Assembly (NCBI GenBank): GCA_963680875.1
Contig: OY804579.1
Location: 20,755,804 to 20,819,803, forward strand
DNA: 64,000 nucleotides
From: Bathymodiolus brooksi
Lineage: Eukaryota > Mollusca > Bivalvia > Mytilida > Modiolidae
Reading direction: 5' to 3'
In this document: piece by piece, positions 14,329-25,445 of the stretch
Layout of the letters: the number at the start of each line of letters is the position of its first letter
Numbering within the stretch: position 1 is the stretch's first letter
The notes under the pieces: generated by a model
Told to the model about the DNA's origin: nothing
What the model saw: the letters and a program-made list of their open reading frames with translations, nothing else
The model's database searches: none
Program-made: the position numbers and the translations under genes

Positions 14329-14860
14329 ACACGACTGCAAAAATGTTGTGTAATAGTTAGGGAACGACCATTTAACTTGAAGGGGGGGTTATGGTTTTTT
14401 TCTAAAAAAATATTCTGATTCCCAATGTTGTTGAAAAAAATATTCTGAATTTGGTGGAGGAAAAAAAAATTAATCTGATTCAGAGTTTTTGTCATATAAC
14501 CTAATGTGGAGTTCTGGAAAAAAAATTTGCGCTTTGCGCGACAAAAAAAATAAATATTCTAACTCTTGTGTTGTCCGGGAAAAAAATTCTGAATGAAACA
14601 AAAAACCATAACCCCCCCCATTCAAGTTAAATGGTCGGTCCCTTAGCATGCTCACCTTGAATGTGGTAGATCCATGGGTTCTAGCCCCTGTCTAGTCAAA
14701 CCAAAGATTATAAAATTGGTAAGAATGCAGCATTAAGGAGTAAGAACAAAGAATGGTCGGGTCAGAATCAGAATAATGTTTCAGAGTGGAATGACATATC
14801 TACCCACAGACTGTTGTTTCAATGAACTAGCACTCTAAAAATCCAACTAAGGGTGTTGGT
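14329..14860 (+). mobile_element. SINE family A copy split by a MITE
   Basis: The head (ACGACTGCAAAAATG, GTGTAATAGTTA) resumes after the MITE with GCATGCTCACCTTGAATG, a box B-like GGGTTCTAGCCCC and the family A body (AACCAAAGATTATAAAATTG, ATCCAACTAAGGGTGTTGG). The ACTC tail is missing. Confidence 0.8.
14360..14642. mobile_element. Harbinger-like MITE inserted in the SINE, TTA target duplication
   Basis: TIRs GGGAACGACCATTTAACTTG at the left and CAAGTTAAATGGTCGGTCCC at the right, followed inside by C/G homopolymers and GGTTATGGTTTTTT. TTA flanks both ends (14357-14359 and 14643-14645), and removing the MITE plus one TTA restores the SINE. A 3-bp TWA duplication with GGG termini fits PIF/Harbinger. 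A second, right-truncated copy is at 19310. Confidence 0.8.
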
Positions 14861-16404
14861 CTTTTCATTTTTTGTATCTAAATGTGTTTCCTGTTGCTCA
14901 TGCTTAAATAGTTTACACACCACATGTTATAGTTTATGTTTCTTGTTGTTTATTGTTTAAAAATTCTATGAATAGAATGTTTTTATCTCCCATATGAGTG
15001 TTGTTTTTCATGTAAAATTATTGAATATTTTGGGCTTTGTTCATTTACCTGAGAAAGTCTTAGACAAATATTTTGAAATTAAAGGAGTTTTGAACCTTAT
15101 TACATGTAATATGTTGGTTTTGGGGGGGGGGGGGGGGGGGGGGGGTGGAACTTTAGTCAGATTTTTTAACTTCTCAATTCAATAACTAAAGATAGAGAAA
15201 ATTTAATAGTGTCCCAATATTAACTTTTTGATGTTAAAAGCAATATAATTTTCATTCAATCATTAACTTAAGACTTCACCAGGATGAGGGGAATGTGTTT
15301 TAATTTATTACCCATTCTTCAATGTTGGAGTTCATAGTTTTGTTATTTTACAACATTGTTATTATACATGTAGCTGACCTTTTAATAATGTTTTGTTTTT
15401 GCAATAAATATTTCTTGTTAATGAGTATTTGTTTAATTTATGTGCTCTATGATTTACAAAAGTTATCGAGTTGAATCATTTACAATGTACATGTGCATGT
15501 ACATATTTTGCCCAACAAATACTGACTTGTTCCTGAATATAGCACTTTTTCCATACTAATCCTTATATGTTATTATTGGTCTCCTGACATTGGCATAAAC
15601 AAGAAAGGATGGAGCGCCTCGCGAACAGAAACCACACCATAATAATGTGCTTGACATACATGTAAGAATGGAACATGACTGTTAATGTATAGCCCTGTAT
15701 CAGGGCATACTATTTAACTCCTGTCTGTCCCTCCCTATAGTTTTGAGCTAGAGTTTTTATAATATTTTGTAGTGTGTTTAATGTACAAATACATAAAATG
15801 ATATATAGTTGAACCAAGTCATTTTTAAGTTAGTACATCAAAAGTGTCTTACACACACCGACTTTATACATTCTCTAACAAAAGGGACATACCAGTTTTA
15901 AGTTGGGCCTTTTAAAAAGTTTTATTTGATGCTCCATAATTTAAACATAACAAATAAAAATTGACTTTGATTTTTCTATATATTTCAACTAAAAATAAAT
16001 CCTAAAAATTCACAATCCTGTTTAAATTATGTTCAAATAAAAACCACTCATATAAACATAATGAGCAAATAAACAATCAAAATATAGACAATTCTGAATG
16101 TTTTGGTGTAAAATTTGTTAAAATCTATCCAAAAATGACTTCACAAATTTTGTTTTTAAAAATATGGTTTTGGTTGATTATATAGGGATTTTTTTTACAT
16201 GTGGCAATACTTTTGGCCACATACTGTATAGCTGAATATTCACACGATTTCTCATTATTTTCAAGATCTACGGGATACATGTAGTCATAAATTATTTTCC
16301 TAACCAACAAATTCACGAAAACTTCCTTACGACCGTGACGATATGTGCATAACTGCCACGATGAATAAACTGCGTCACCGTGTTTACAAATGCAATGACG
16401 TCTT
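14861..16404. other. AT-rich interior of the TTAA element
   Basis: No transposase or other coding region recognised. It contains the G run at 15122-15145 and low-complexity AT sequence. Confidence 0.5.
15122..15145 (+). repeat. 24-base G run
   Basis: Uninterrupted G homopolymer, a potential G-quadruplex. Its exact length is prone to sequencing error. Confidence 0.9.
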
Positions 16405-16522
16405 GTTTACGTTTTTTTACTCCGATTGACCTTTGAACCATAATGGCGGCGGTAACGTTAAATTGGTCTATTGGTTGTCTTGGGATGATAACCAGGCCAA
16501 TATGGAAATGTCCATGTATTAA

Positions 16523-17065
16523 TCTGTATTTATTATACAATATCAGATTGAATTATTAAATTTACCCAAGGATTTAAATAGTTCCTTGATTTTCCACATC
16601 GTGTACCCTTGATACTGTGATTGTCACAATATTTTTACGCATTTATTGTACAAAAATACTGAGTCATATTTTAAAGTACAATGTCACATTTTAGTTACAG
16701 TGTCAAATTTTATATTTCAAAGTACAATGTCACATTTTAGTGACAGCGTCAAATTTTATTTAGTGTCATTTATTATTTATAAATCGTGATATTAATAAGT
16801 AGGCTTGTAATTTATTTGATATTCTGGCATAGATTATTGTTTTATTTTAGTTGCATTTAAAACTAACCGCCCAAATTTCTTTACGAAAACATTCGATTAT
16901 TCGTGTAATTCCGGGTTTTGCCGTGACTAGCAAGGTCGGAGTGCCATGTGACTTGTTTGTGTTTTGATCGGAAGGTGAACGAGAGTGCAAGCAGATTGTA
17001 GTAAGAACAAACAGAGAAGGGAAGGCTTGGTCGCATTTGGAACATTTTGGTTATTTAAATCTACT
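16523..17065 (+). promoter_or_regulatory. Upstream region and presumed 5' UTR of the 4E-BP gene
   Basis: The 540 bp between the TTAA element and the start codon must hold the promoter if transcription starts locally. There is a duplicated TTTCAAAGTACAATGTCACA-type segment at about 16670-16760 (AGTGACAGCGTCAAATTTTA). The last 150 bp are less AT-rich. There is no clear TATA box and the TSS cannot be placed. The transposon end just upstream carries an AATGGCGGC word (16441-16449) resembling a YY1 site. Confidence 0.4.
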
Positions 17066-17204
17066 ATGTCAAAGTCTGGGTCTCCTCATCAGGTTGTTAA
17101 AGGACAATGTATTCCCAGACGAGTAGTTTTAAATGATTTATCTCAGCTTCCAAATGATTACAGTACAACCCCTGGAGGTTCATTATTCTCCACAACGCCA
17201 GGAG
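17066..17204 (+). CDS. EIF4EBP: eIF4E-binding protein (4E-BP), exon 1
   Basis: 4E-BPs are small, mostly disordered cytoplasmic repressors. Unphosphorylated protein binds eIF4E and blocks eIF4G, so cap-dependent translation falls; mTORC1 phosphorylation releases it. This exon encodes residues 1-46 plus one base. It starts at ATG 17066 (a stop lies upstream in frame, and no earlier ATG is available). Visible features are [13 protein letters not shown] (residues 17-29), then [18 protein letters not shown] with the two priming Thr-Pro sites equivalent to human T37/T46 (T35 and T44 here). The N-terminal RAIP motif is degenerate (QCIP, residues 14-17). The exon ends in phase 1 at a consensus donor, G|GTAAGC. 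Joined with exons 2 and 3 it gives 115 residues, against 118 in human 4E-BP1. The three-exon structure with a long first intron is as I remember for vertebrate genes. Confidence 0.95.
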
Positions 17205-17799
17205 GTAAGCATATGCGCAGTTTTTTCCCACAGTTAATTTAAAACTATTTCACATGCATTTGTTTTTAGCACAAATGATGTATTAGCAAATTTGGTATAA
17301 TATTAATTGTTGTTTGTAAACAAGCATGTTTATTTCAAAATGGCGACTTTTTGAGCGACCATGTGACCGATTATGTCAGTTTGACGATTCATGGGTCATA
17401 GTGTTCTAGTTCTTAATAAACACACTGTCAATATTTGTATTTTGTTTATCAGAGATAAACAAACAACAATTTTATACGTCTTTAAATATTAAACACGATT
17501 ATGTCTATGGAATCTGAAATGAGACGGAAATGTCATACTTTTGTTTATTATTTCTTATATTTTTATAGGAAATATTCATCCCAGATACTGCACTTTTGAA
17601 GAAAAAAACTTAGTGTCAATGACCTGAGTGTATCACTGTCTAATTACTAGATCAGAAGACATGGTTTAGTGACACAATTTAAAGATAGTCACAATCAGAG
17701 GAAAGGGAGATTTAAACAAAATAGTTGTGTTCTATGATATATATTTATCCATGGCCTAGTAAATTCTTGAATAGTGATATTAAAAAATCCACAAAAACC

Positions 17800-18900
17800 A
17801 TATGAGCAAGAATATGGTATTTGAACTTTTGGTTTCTTTTGGTATCCAAATGGTTAAATACTAAAACTTAAATATTTCACACGTGGAATATGATTATATC
17901 AATACTGTACAAAAGAAACAAGTGATATAAAGGGAAAATATTTACCCATCTTTTTAAACATTTTTATCGTGACAGGAAACCAAATGCTTATTACAAGTTA
18001 TGGTAATAAACATTTGGTTTCCTGTCGCGATAAAAATGTATGAAACGGCACCATCCAAGACCATTTGGTTTTTTCTTGGTTATTTAATGCATGTATATAC
18101 CATTTTGAATATTAAAGTAGCATATTTTTTTTTATTTTTTAACGCGACAGGATACCACAAGCACTGTATCAGAGTTATAATATTATCATACAAAAATTGT
18201 ATAAATGTTCCGAAAATCACACTTCCATTACACGTGGTTCACTTGTGACCGGAAGTTCAATTGGGCGGAAATTGTAAATCAGACTAATATATTTAATCTT
18301 TAAATTAACGTTTCTTTTTGGATGACATGTAACGCATAACGTAACAGGTGGATGATTGAATAAAAAAAATAGAAAATGAAAAGCTTAAATGTAAACATCC
18401 GTGATTAATATATTTAAACATCTCATGAGAGTTTATTTATGCTAATCGTTGTTATGGCGACTGTTACAAAAAGGAGATAACACAACTTAAAATAGCGTTA
18501 CGAAATCGGAAACCAATGTAACGCGCAATATATGACACCTGTAACAGAAATACTTACTCTGCTCAAAATTTTCTTCTCTCCATTCTTCATTATCAATGTT
18601 TGTCAATATTTTAACGGCTAGCTTACATTTTTGTATGTCACAGTTGTGTGGAAATCCAACACCGTTACGCAGTTCAGAGACGAAAATAACGATAAGAAAC
18701 GACGCATAAAAGTACGAAGATGGACATTAAAAATAATTTTTATTCATGAAATATTTACAGTATATCAATGGTCACCATTCATCTAACACACCAACCAACC
18801 ATTTGGCCATAGAATTACAACATATATCAAAGAAATATCCAATTTTATCAGTTTTCTATCGTTATCAGAAACGGTTCAAATACCATATTCTTGCTCATAT
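17800..18900. mobile_element. Non-autonomous DNA transposon with 27-bp TIRs
   Basis: Perfect inverted ends: ATATGAGCAAGAATATGG at 17800 continuing to TTTGAAC, and its inverse complement ending GCTCATAT at 18900. Inside is a strong inverted repeat at about 17960-18039 (TTTTTATCGTGACAGGAAAC against GTTTCCTGTCGCGATAAAAA), with a related GCGACAGGATACCA word at about 18145. There is no coding region. The target duplication is unclear (ACC on both sides, or TA if the ends are moved in). Confidence 0.75.
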
Positions 18901-19309
18901 ACCCAAGCATTGTTAACCATTATCCCTGGGGGAGTTCCCACATGTTTCTTCTAAATAAATGGACTGCATATCACCACTAGCGCGAGTTCGAAACCACCCA
19001 TGTAGGGTGTGGTTTCAGGTCGTTCCGGCCCAGAGTCAATTCGGTCCCATTTGAAATTAAATACTTTTGAACTGAAATACAATCAAAATGTTTTTGATTG
19101 ATTTTAATTTTAAAAATTCAAACATTAGAATTTTTTGTGTGTAATCAAGAAATCAATGTACTTGTTAAATAAATATTTTATTTTTTTATTCACAAGATAT
19201 CGATCTCCATTGAGAAAAGTAAACAAAAGTGTTGACTGTTTTGACTGCAATTTCCAGTTGATAATTTCTCAATTAATGGCTTTCATTATGTAATCCACGT
19301 TTACGATTA

Positions 19310-19520
19310 GGGACAGACCATTTAACTTGAAGGGGGGGGGTTATGGTTTTTTTCTAAAAAAATATTCTGATTCCCAATGTTGCTGAAAAAAATATTCTGA
19401 TTTTGGTGGAGGAAAAAAAAATAATCTGATTCAGAGTTTTTGTCATGTAACCTAATGTTAAATTCTGGGGAAAAAAATTGCGCTTTGCGCCACAAAAAAA
19501 ATAAATATTCTAACTCTCGT
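19310..19520. mobile_element. Right-truncated copy of the Harbinger-like MITE
   Basis: Starts GGGACAGACCATTTAACTTG directly after TTA and follows the 14360 copy through the TATTCTGATT, TTGCGCTTTGCGC and AAATATTCTAACTC blocks, then loses similarity before the right TIR. Confidence 0.75.
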
Positions 19521-19689
19521 GTCACACCTGTCACACGTAACCAATCATGGCGGACTTCTCTAAATGCAGGAAATTAGTTATCTCCCATTTATCATTCGGA
19601 ACACACTTTCAAAGCAAAAACACAATGTGACAAGTATGTACGTTCAGGTTTATTAGTTTATAACGTAATATTTATAGGAGGGTCGGATC

Positions 19690-19845
19690 GACCTGATACC
19701 TAGGGTGTGCTCGATACAACATCGTGTGATGAAGTTTGTCAGTGACTTGCGACAGGTCTGTGGTTTTCTCTGTGTACTCTGGCTTGCTCCACCAATAAAA
19801 CCGACCGCCACAATATAGCTGAAATATTGTTGAAAGTGGAGCCCC
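19690..19845 (+). mobile_element. SINE family B fragment
   Basis: Matches the 3' two thirds of the copies at 50380 and 58806: CTCGATACAACATCGTGTGA, ACTTGCGACAGGTC, CACCAATAAAACCGACCGCC and ATATAGCTGAAATATTGTTG. The tRNA-like head is missing. Confidence 0.75.
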
Positions 19846-20302
19846 TCCCCTAAATAAATAGAATTCTGTAGATGTTTTTAAATGTTATTACTCACTTATG
19901 ATTTTATCCTAATATGGTGTACACAGGGATTAAGATTAGCGGTCGCCCAGTCGCAAATGCGAGTAACAGTTGTGTTGGGCGACATATAATACGTATAGTC
20001 ATCGCCCAGTTGGCGATTGCACAATTTAATTGAGTCAGGTGCAGATCGAAGTTCCGCTGGTCGTAAATCAACATCTTGGAATTCCCCTTTTTGTCAAAAT
20101 AGGTTTATCGTATGATTCTCTGTATTTTGTGTGAATATTAAATGAATAAAAACAAGACCTCCTGAGTAAGTCTGATAGAACAACCAAATTTTGGCTGTTC
20201 CCGTTATGTTGCGCTCCAAGATGTTTTGGGTAGAATAGAAGGAACAGCCGCTGTTCTCATTATTGACGTTTAACATACTTTCGTGTTATTTTCACAGTAG
20301 TC

Positions 20303-20926
20303 CAGGCGGTTAAAAAATCTTGGACCACCTCACTAGCCGAGGGCTAGCATACTCCCAAATATTACTAGCCCGAATCTATGAACCACTAGTCCTCGTCAAT
20401 ACTGTGATTTCATGAATCCGACTTGCAGACTTGAAACCTTGTACATGTACAATGTATATTAGTTTAACTATCTTTCTTTTCAGATCTTGTATTGCGTTTT
20501 ATTTTCACTTATTTTCCACCGTTCAGGTCACTGTAAGGCCAAAGAAAAATAATGTGTGTTTATGGTCACATGTCAAAAAAATCTAGCAAAACCGGAAATA
20601 GTCGTTCCGGAATCTGATTCCGGTATTTCATTTTCGAAATTTCCTGTAAGCCGTCATTTCTTGAAGCTGTTTTATGACGAGTTACACAGTTTTTCTACTT
20701 TCTTTGCTCTCAATTTCGACAAAAGCTAGTGGTTGAATAAATAAAACATTGCTGCTGATTAAACAACATATAACATATATGAATATAAGTAGATACGTGA
20801 AAATTGACAAGTTTTTCAATATCCGATATATTTTTTTACTAGCCTGTCGGGCATACAGCTGATTATTTCAGCTAGCCCAAAATATTGAAATTACTAGTGT
20901 CGGGCTAGTTGATTTTTTAACCCCTG
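20303..20926. mobile_element. 624-bp element with inverted ends and 5-bp TSD
   Basis: Left end CAGGCGGTTAAAAAATC, right end GATTTTTTAACCCCTG, flanked by TAGTC at 20298-20302 and 20927-20931. Subterminal CTAGCCGAGGGCTAGC and GCTAGCCC words add inner pairing. No coding capacity. It is nested in the hAT-like element. Confidence 0.8.
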
Positions 20927-21031
20927 TAGTCGTTTCTGAAAAAGTTCTTGACAGAAATTTCAATAACATATTTCTTTTATTAACATATTGTGTCTGTTTT
21001 CATTGATATTTTTATGTTATTATTGCTTTTT

Positions 21032-22879
21032 AGCTCACCTGGCCATAGGCCATGTGAGCTTTTGTCATGGGTAGTCGTCCGTCAGCTTTTCACATTTAAA
21101 TCTTCTTCTCTGAAACCGCTGAACAGATTTCAACCAAACTTGCCAGAAATGTTCATTGGATGGTCCTCTACCAGATTTGTGTTTTTGGTGCTGATTTGAA
21201 ATCCAACATGGCTGCCAGGGTCCATAATGTGTTCTCATTGGCTGAAATTTTAAAAATCTTCTTGTCAGAAACCATCAAGCCAATTGAATTGTGACTTTGC
21301 AGGAATGATCATTGGGTGGTCCTGTACTAAATTTGTGAATCGTTTGCCGATCGGAAATTCAAGATGGCCACCATGACTCGACTTAGTTTTAGCGTAGTAC
21401 CCTATGGAAAAAATGTTTTAAGTCTTCTTCTCTGAAACCAGTAAGTCAATTTAAAGCAAACATGGCATGAATGGTCCTTGGGTGGTCAACTTTCTGTGAC
21501 CCCGACCTCCATCCAATGGTCAACTTTCAAAATTATGTCCTGTGACCCCGACCTCCATCCAAGATGGCCACCGTCAGCGGACATAGTTTTAACATAGGAC
21601 CCTATGGGAAAAATGTTTAAATTTTTTTTCCTCTGAAACCAGTAAGCCAATTTAAAGCAAAAATGGCATGAATGGTCCTTAAATGGTCAACTTTCAAAAT
21701 TATATCCAGTGACCCAGACTTCCATCCAAGATGGCCGCCATCAGCGGACATAGTTTTAACATAGGACCCTGTGGGAAATATGTTTAAAAATCTTCTCCTC
21801 TGAAACCAGTAAGCCAATTTAAAGCAAACATGGCATGGATGGTCCTTAAGTGGTCAATTTTCAAAATTGTGTCCAGTGACCCTGACCTCCATCCAAGATG
21901 GCCACCTTCAGCAGACATAGTTTTAACATAGGACCCTATGGGGAAAAGATGTTTTAAAATCTTCTCCTCTGAAACCAGTCAGCCAATATAGCAAACATGT
22001 CATCGATGGTCCTTAGGTGGTCAACTACCAAAATTGTGTTCAGTGACCCCGATCTCGGTCCAAAATGGCCACCATCAGCGGACATAGTTTTAACATAGGA
22101 CCTATGGGAAAATTGTTTAAATTTTTTTTCCTCTGAAACCAGTAAGCCAATTTAAAGCAAACATGGCATGAATGGTCTTTAAATGGTCAACTTTCAAAAT
22201 TATATCCAGTGACCCAGACTTCCATCCAAGATGGCTGCCATCAGCGGACATAGTTTTAACATAGGACCCTGTGGGAAATATGTTTAAAAATCTTCTCCTC
22301 TGAAACCAGTAAGCCAATTTAAAGCAAACATGGCATGGATGGTCCTTAAGTGGTCAATTTTCAAAATTGTGTACAGTGACCATGACCTCCATCCAAGATG
22401 GCCACCTTCAGCAGACATAGTTTTAACATAGGACCCTATGGGGAAAAAATGTTTTAAAATCTTCTCCTCTGAAACCAGTCAGCCAATATAGCAAACATGT
22501 CATCGATGGTCCTTAGGTGGTTAACTGCCAAAATTGTGTTCAGTGACCCCGATCTCGGTCCAAAATGGCCACCATCAGCGGACATAGTTTTAACATAGGA
22601 CCTATGGGAAAATTGTTTAAAAGTCTTTTCCTCTGAAACCAGTAAGCCAATTTAAAGCAAACATGGTACGGATGGTCCTTGGGTTGAAAACTTTCAAAAT
22701 TGTGTCCGGTGACCACGACCTCCATCCAAGATGGCTGCCATGAGCAAACATAGTTTTAGCATACATTGTAGAACCCTATGGGATTTGAATAGTAAAACTT
22801 AGATGTATTGGGCATGCAGACATTCTTAAGAGGGCTTATTTATGTCAGATGAGCGATACAGGCTCACCTGAGCCTCTAG
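21032..22879 (+). mobile_element. Helitron/Helentron-like element, about 166-bp core repeats
   Basis: The 5' end AGCTCACCTGGCC...GGCCATGTGAGC folds into a hairpin. The 3' end is AGGCTCA-CC-TGAGCCT followed by CTAG, then T. Between them lie about seven copies of a 166-bp unit (TCCTCTGAAACCAGTAAGCC, ATCCAAGATGGCCGCC, AGTTTTAACATAGGACCC). A trimer of about 500 bp is duplicated in tandem (about 21600-22100 and 22100-22600), giving near-identical blocks. There is no coding region; short minus-strand ORFs are by-products of the repeat. The layout resembles the 'pearl' elements of bivalves. Confidence 0.8.
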
Positions 22880-23264
22880 TTTCTTTGTTTTAATTTCCAA
22901 ATCCGTAATATTAGTCTAGTCAATTCCGTAATGGTATCGATCGTTTAACACATTTCGTCAATTTCCTGTCACCAAAAAATTACTTTAAAGATTATGACAA
23001 AAAAAGAAAAAGGCAATATAACATTGATTGGGAAAAACTAAACATATAAATTCAAATAAAGTTTATTACTACTGTATTTAAAATATATCAATATACTCCA
23101 AGTCCAAGGCCTGGTGATGTCTATTTCAACATCCTTTGCATTTTTTTGTCTGAAATTTTCCCCTTCAACAAATAGCAATACATATATATTACCAGATAAA
23201 AATAGCTTGCAATCGACCTGGTGTTATTGTAGTGTCTAAGCATTATTCATTTAAGCAAAAAAAT

Positions 23265-24205
23265 CAGGGTTTCAGCTGGATTTTATTATACTAAGGTCGA
23301 ATGACCTAACTCATATAACTTCCTCTGGCCTTTTGTCCTGAAAGGCACTTATTCAATAGGTCAATTGTGTCCTAATTTGCCTAAAACTTATAGGTCATTT
23401 AATGATATATTAAGGTGTGGTTTGATTCATTTAATGCAGCTGGAGCTTAATTTAATATTCATTTGTTTCAAACTTGCATACTTATTATGATATTTGGAAT
23501 TGACAACTAGACAGGTTTTCAGAGGTGACTGGTCACCATCTCTTTCCAAAAAAAAGTTAAACTTAAGTGAAAATAAATAGAAATTAAAATCAAATTCCTC
23601 AATGAGGAATGAGTCAAAGACTTAAGAGAAAGCTACCCTAAATAGGTTACATTTAGATTCACAGAGAAATAACAATTTTAGTGGATCTTTTCAACTATTT
23701 GTCTTAATCAGGAATGAAAGGCTTGTAATATTTGTCCATTTCAAAGGTTTCAATATTTCCCAAAAACCTAAAACAAGTCCTCTACCGTAATTTGCACAAA
23801 AGACAAGTTTAAATTTGGCGCCAAATTGATATCCGATAATTTTTTACGTGTCCTGTCCGGAGTGATTCTTGTTCTTATATTTCAAATATTGATATTTTCG
23901 TTCATTAAAGCGTTTCTGAGATTGCGACTTTAATTTTGTCAATGTCCTTGAACTTCATTAAAGCATGGAGGAAAAAAATGATAAAATAAAAGAGTTTTGA
24001 TCTGGCGTTTCACTTTAGTTTTAATCAAAATAAATTATGGACAAATTGAAGAATACTCGATCACGTGTCCGATGCATACGTAGCATGTGTCGGTCTTTTT
24101 GGCCACTTATTTTGAAACAAACAGTCATTCTGACAGCAATGTCAAATTATTTCCTGTCATATGTGCAAATTATCGGCCGATGACCGACGCCAAACGGAAA
24201 CCCTG
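23265..24205. mobile_element. Candidate non-autonomous element with CAGGGTTTC ends
   Basis: CAGGGTTTC at 23265 and GGAAACCCTG ending at 24205 form short inverted termini. The flanks (AAAAAAAT and AAAATACT) only loosely resemble a duplication. No coding region. Confidence 0.45.
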
Positions 24206-24424
24206 AAAATACTGTTACTCATCTACATGTACATTAACCATGAGTTTACATGACTTGTTCGATAAAATCAAATTTCAGGAATTGGAGTGCGAGTGAACAG
24301 GTCAGATGGAGGAATACACCAAAAAAAAAATCTCCCCCCAAAAAAGCTTTTTTCCAGTTCAATAAAATCACTTTCAGTTCACTCAGATTGCAGGATTTAG
24401 GGTCTAATTTTTCAAAATTTACAA

Positions 24425-24442
24425 GGGGGGGGGGGGGGGGGG
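24425..24442 (+). repeat. 18-base G run
   Basis: Homopolymer, a possible G-quadruplex and a possible length error. Confidence 0.85.
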
Positions 24443-24758
24443 CATGTCCCCAAACCCCCCTAGCACGTTCGGATCGCTTTGCAATCCTCAACCGGTAATG
24501 GTGATTTTTTCATAAAAAGTTGGGCTGTTAACTTTTTGTGTGGGCTACTATTTTTTTCCCCTGGTAGCCCAGTTGGCTACTAGTCTGTAAAAGTTAATCT
24601 TAATCCCTGGGTGTACACTAATTAGTTGTTTGATGAAAATATCTTTTTTTTCGTATTTTTTTTTTTGTACATCACATACATAATTAATATATCATATATA
24701 GCATATTCACATAATATTGTGACAACTGTTAAGTTAGAACATGCATGTATATACATTT

Positions 24759-24843
24759 AAGATAAGATAAGATAAGTTTTATTTATAGTTGGCATATTTA
24801 AATAACAATACAACACAAGCCCTAGTGGGCTTTTGACCGACAT
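24759..24843 (-). mobile_element. 3' tail of a 5'-truncated retroposon
   Basis: A GATAA repeat followed by GTTTTATTTATAG and AAGCCCTAGTGGGCTTTTG reads on the minus strand as a short 3' UTR ending in a TTATC microsatellite, typical of LINE tails. The family was not identified. Confidence 0.4.
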
Positions 24844-25269
24844 ATTTAATATATTATTTGGTGAAAATATCTTGATTGCTCATATTTTTTCTGGATTCAA
24901 TTCCTGATATATTTACTTAATTTACCATCATAAAACATCATATATGTATTGTGTTTCAGTGTGTGATGTTGAGTCAAAACATTTGATTCAATTTCTCTTG
25001 GTATGAAAGTAGATACCCGGTAGTCACCTACATTTTGTTGACCTTGCAAAGAGCATCCAAAATAACAAACTTCCTGATAACTAAAAAAATCTTTACTTTC
25101 ATATTACACATTTGTTTCAATTGACCCCTAATATGTCAGATTTAGACAAACAAAATAACAACTACATGTACCTCTCACCTATACATGTGTGTTTATTATA
25201 TTATTTAATGTCATGCATGTATTCTGAATTAATTTCTTATATAAATACCAGTAAATGTAAATTAGATTA

Positions 25270-25445
25270 GCTAATTATTATAACATGATCCATCAACATT
25301 ACATAGTATAACATGATCCATGTACATTACATAGTATAACATGATCCATGTACATTACATAGTATAACATGATCCATGAACATTACATAGTATTACATTA
25401 TACATGATCCATGAACATTACATAGTATTACATTATACATGTACA
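25270..25445. repeat. 28-bp tandem repeat, about five copies
   Basis: Units of AACATGATCCATGTACATTA + CATAGTAT; the last two are longer through an added TACATTATAC. Confidence 0.85.

Larger units (their letters stand above)
12879..16518 (+). mobile_element. 3.6-kb DNA transposon with long TIRs and TTAA flanks
   Basis: Terminal inverted repeats of about 125 bp: the left end begins TACATGGACATTTCCATATT and the right end is its inverse complement, ending AATATGGAAATGTCCATGTA. Similarity reaches an inner CCAATCGGAGTAAAA/TTTTACTCCGATTG block at about 12990 and 16420. TTAA lies immediately outside both ends (12875-12878 and 16519-16522), as expected for a TTAA duplication (piggyBac or Kolobok type insertion). 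Inside are a decayed SAP/SWIM-type coding region close to the left TIR, a SINE broken by a MITE, a 24-G run and otherwise AT-rich sequence with no recognisable transposase. The right end is about 550 bp upstream of the 4E-BP start codon. Confidence 0.8.
19924..24609. mobile_element. hAT-like element with 8-bp TSD, hosting nested insertions
   Basis: Ends are CAGGGATTAAGATTA at the left and TAATCTTAATCCCTG at the right, with perfect 8-bp flanking repeats GGTGTACA at 19916-19923 and 24610-24617. CAGGG termini and an 8-bp duplication are hAT features. No transposase is recognised. Much of the 4.7 kb is later insertions: 20303-20926, 21032-22879 and probably 23265-24205. Confidence 0.85.

Noticed and set aside
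21617..22317. Two identical 66-residue minus-strand ORFs as a duplicated gene
   Set aside because: They fall at the 500-bp period of the Helitron-like core repeat and encode no recognisable domain.
24246..24498. Paired ORFs around the G run at 24425 as a small gene
   Set aside because: Both are low-complexity frames through a homopolymer, with Gly/Pro runs only, inside transposon sequence.
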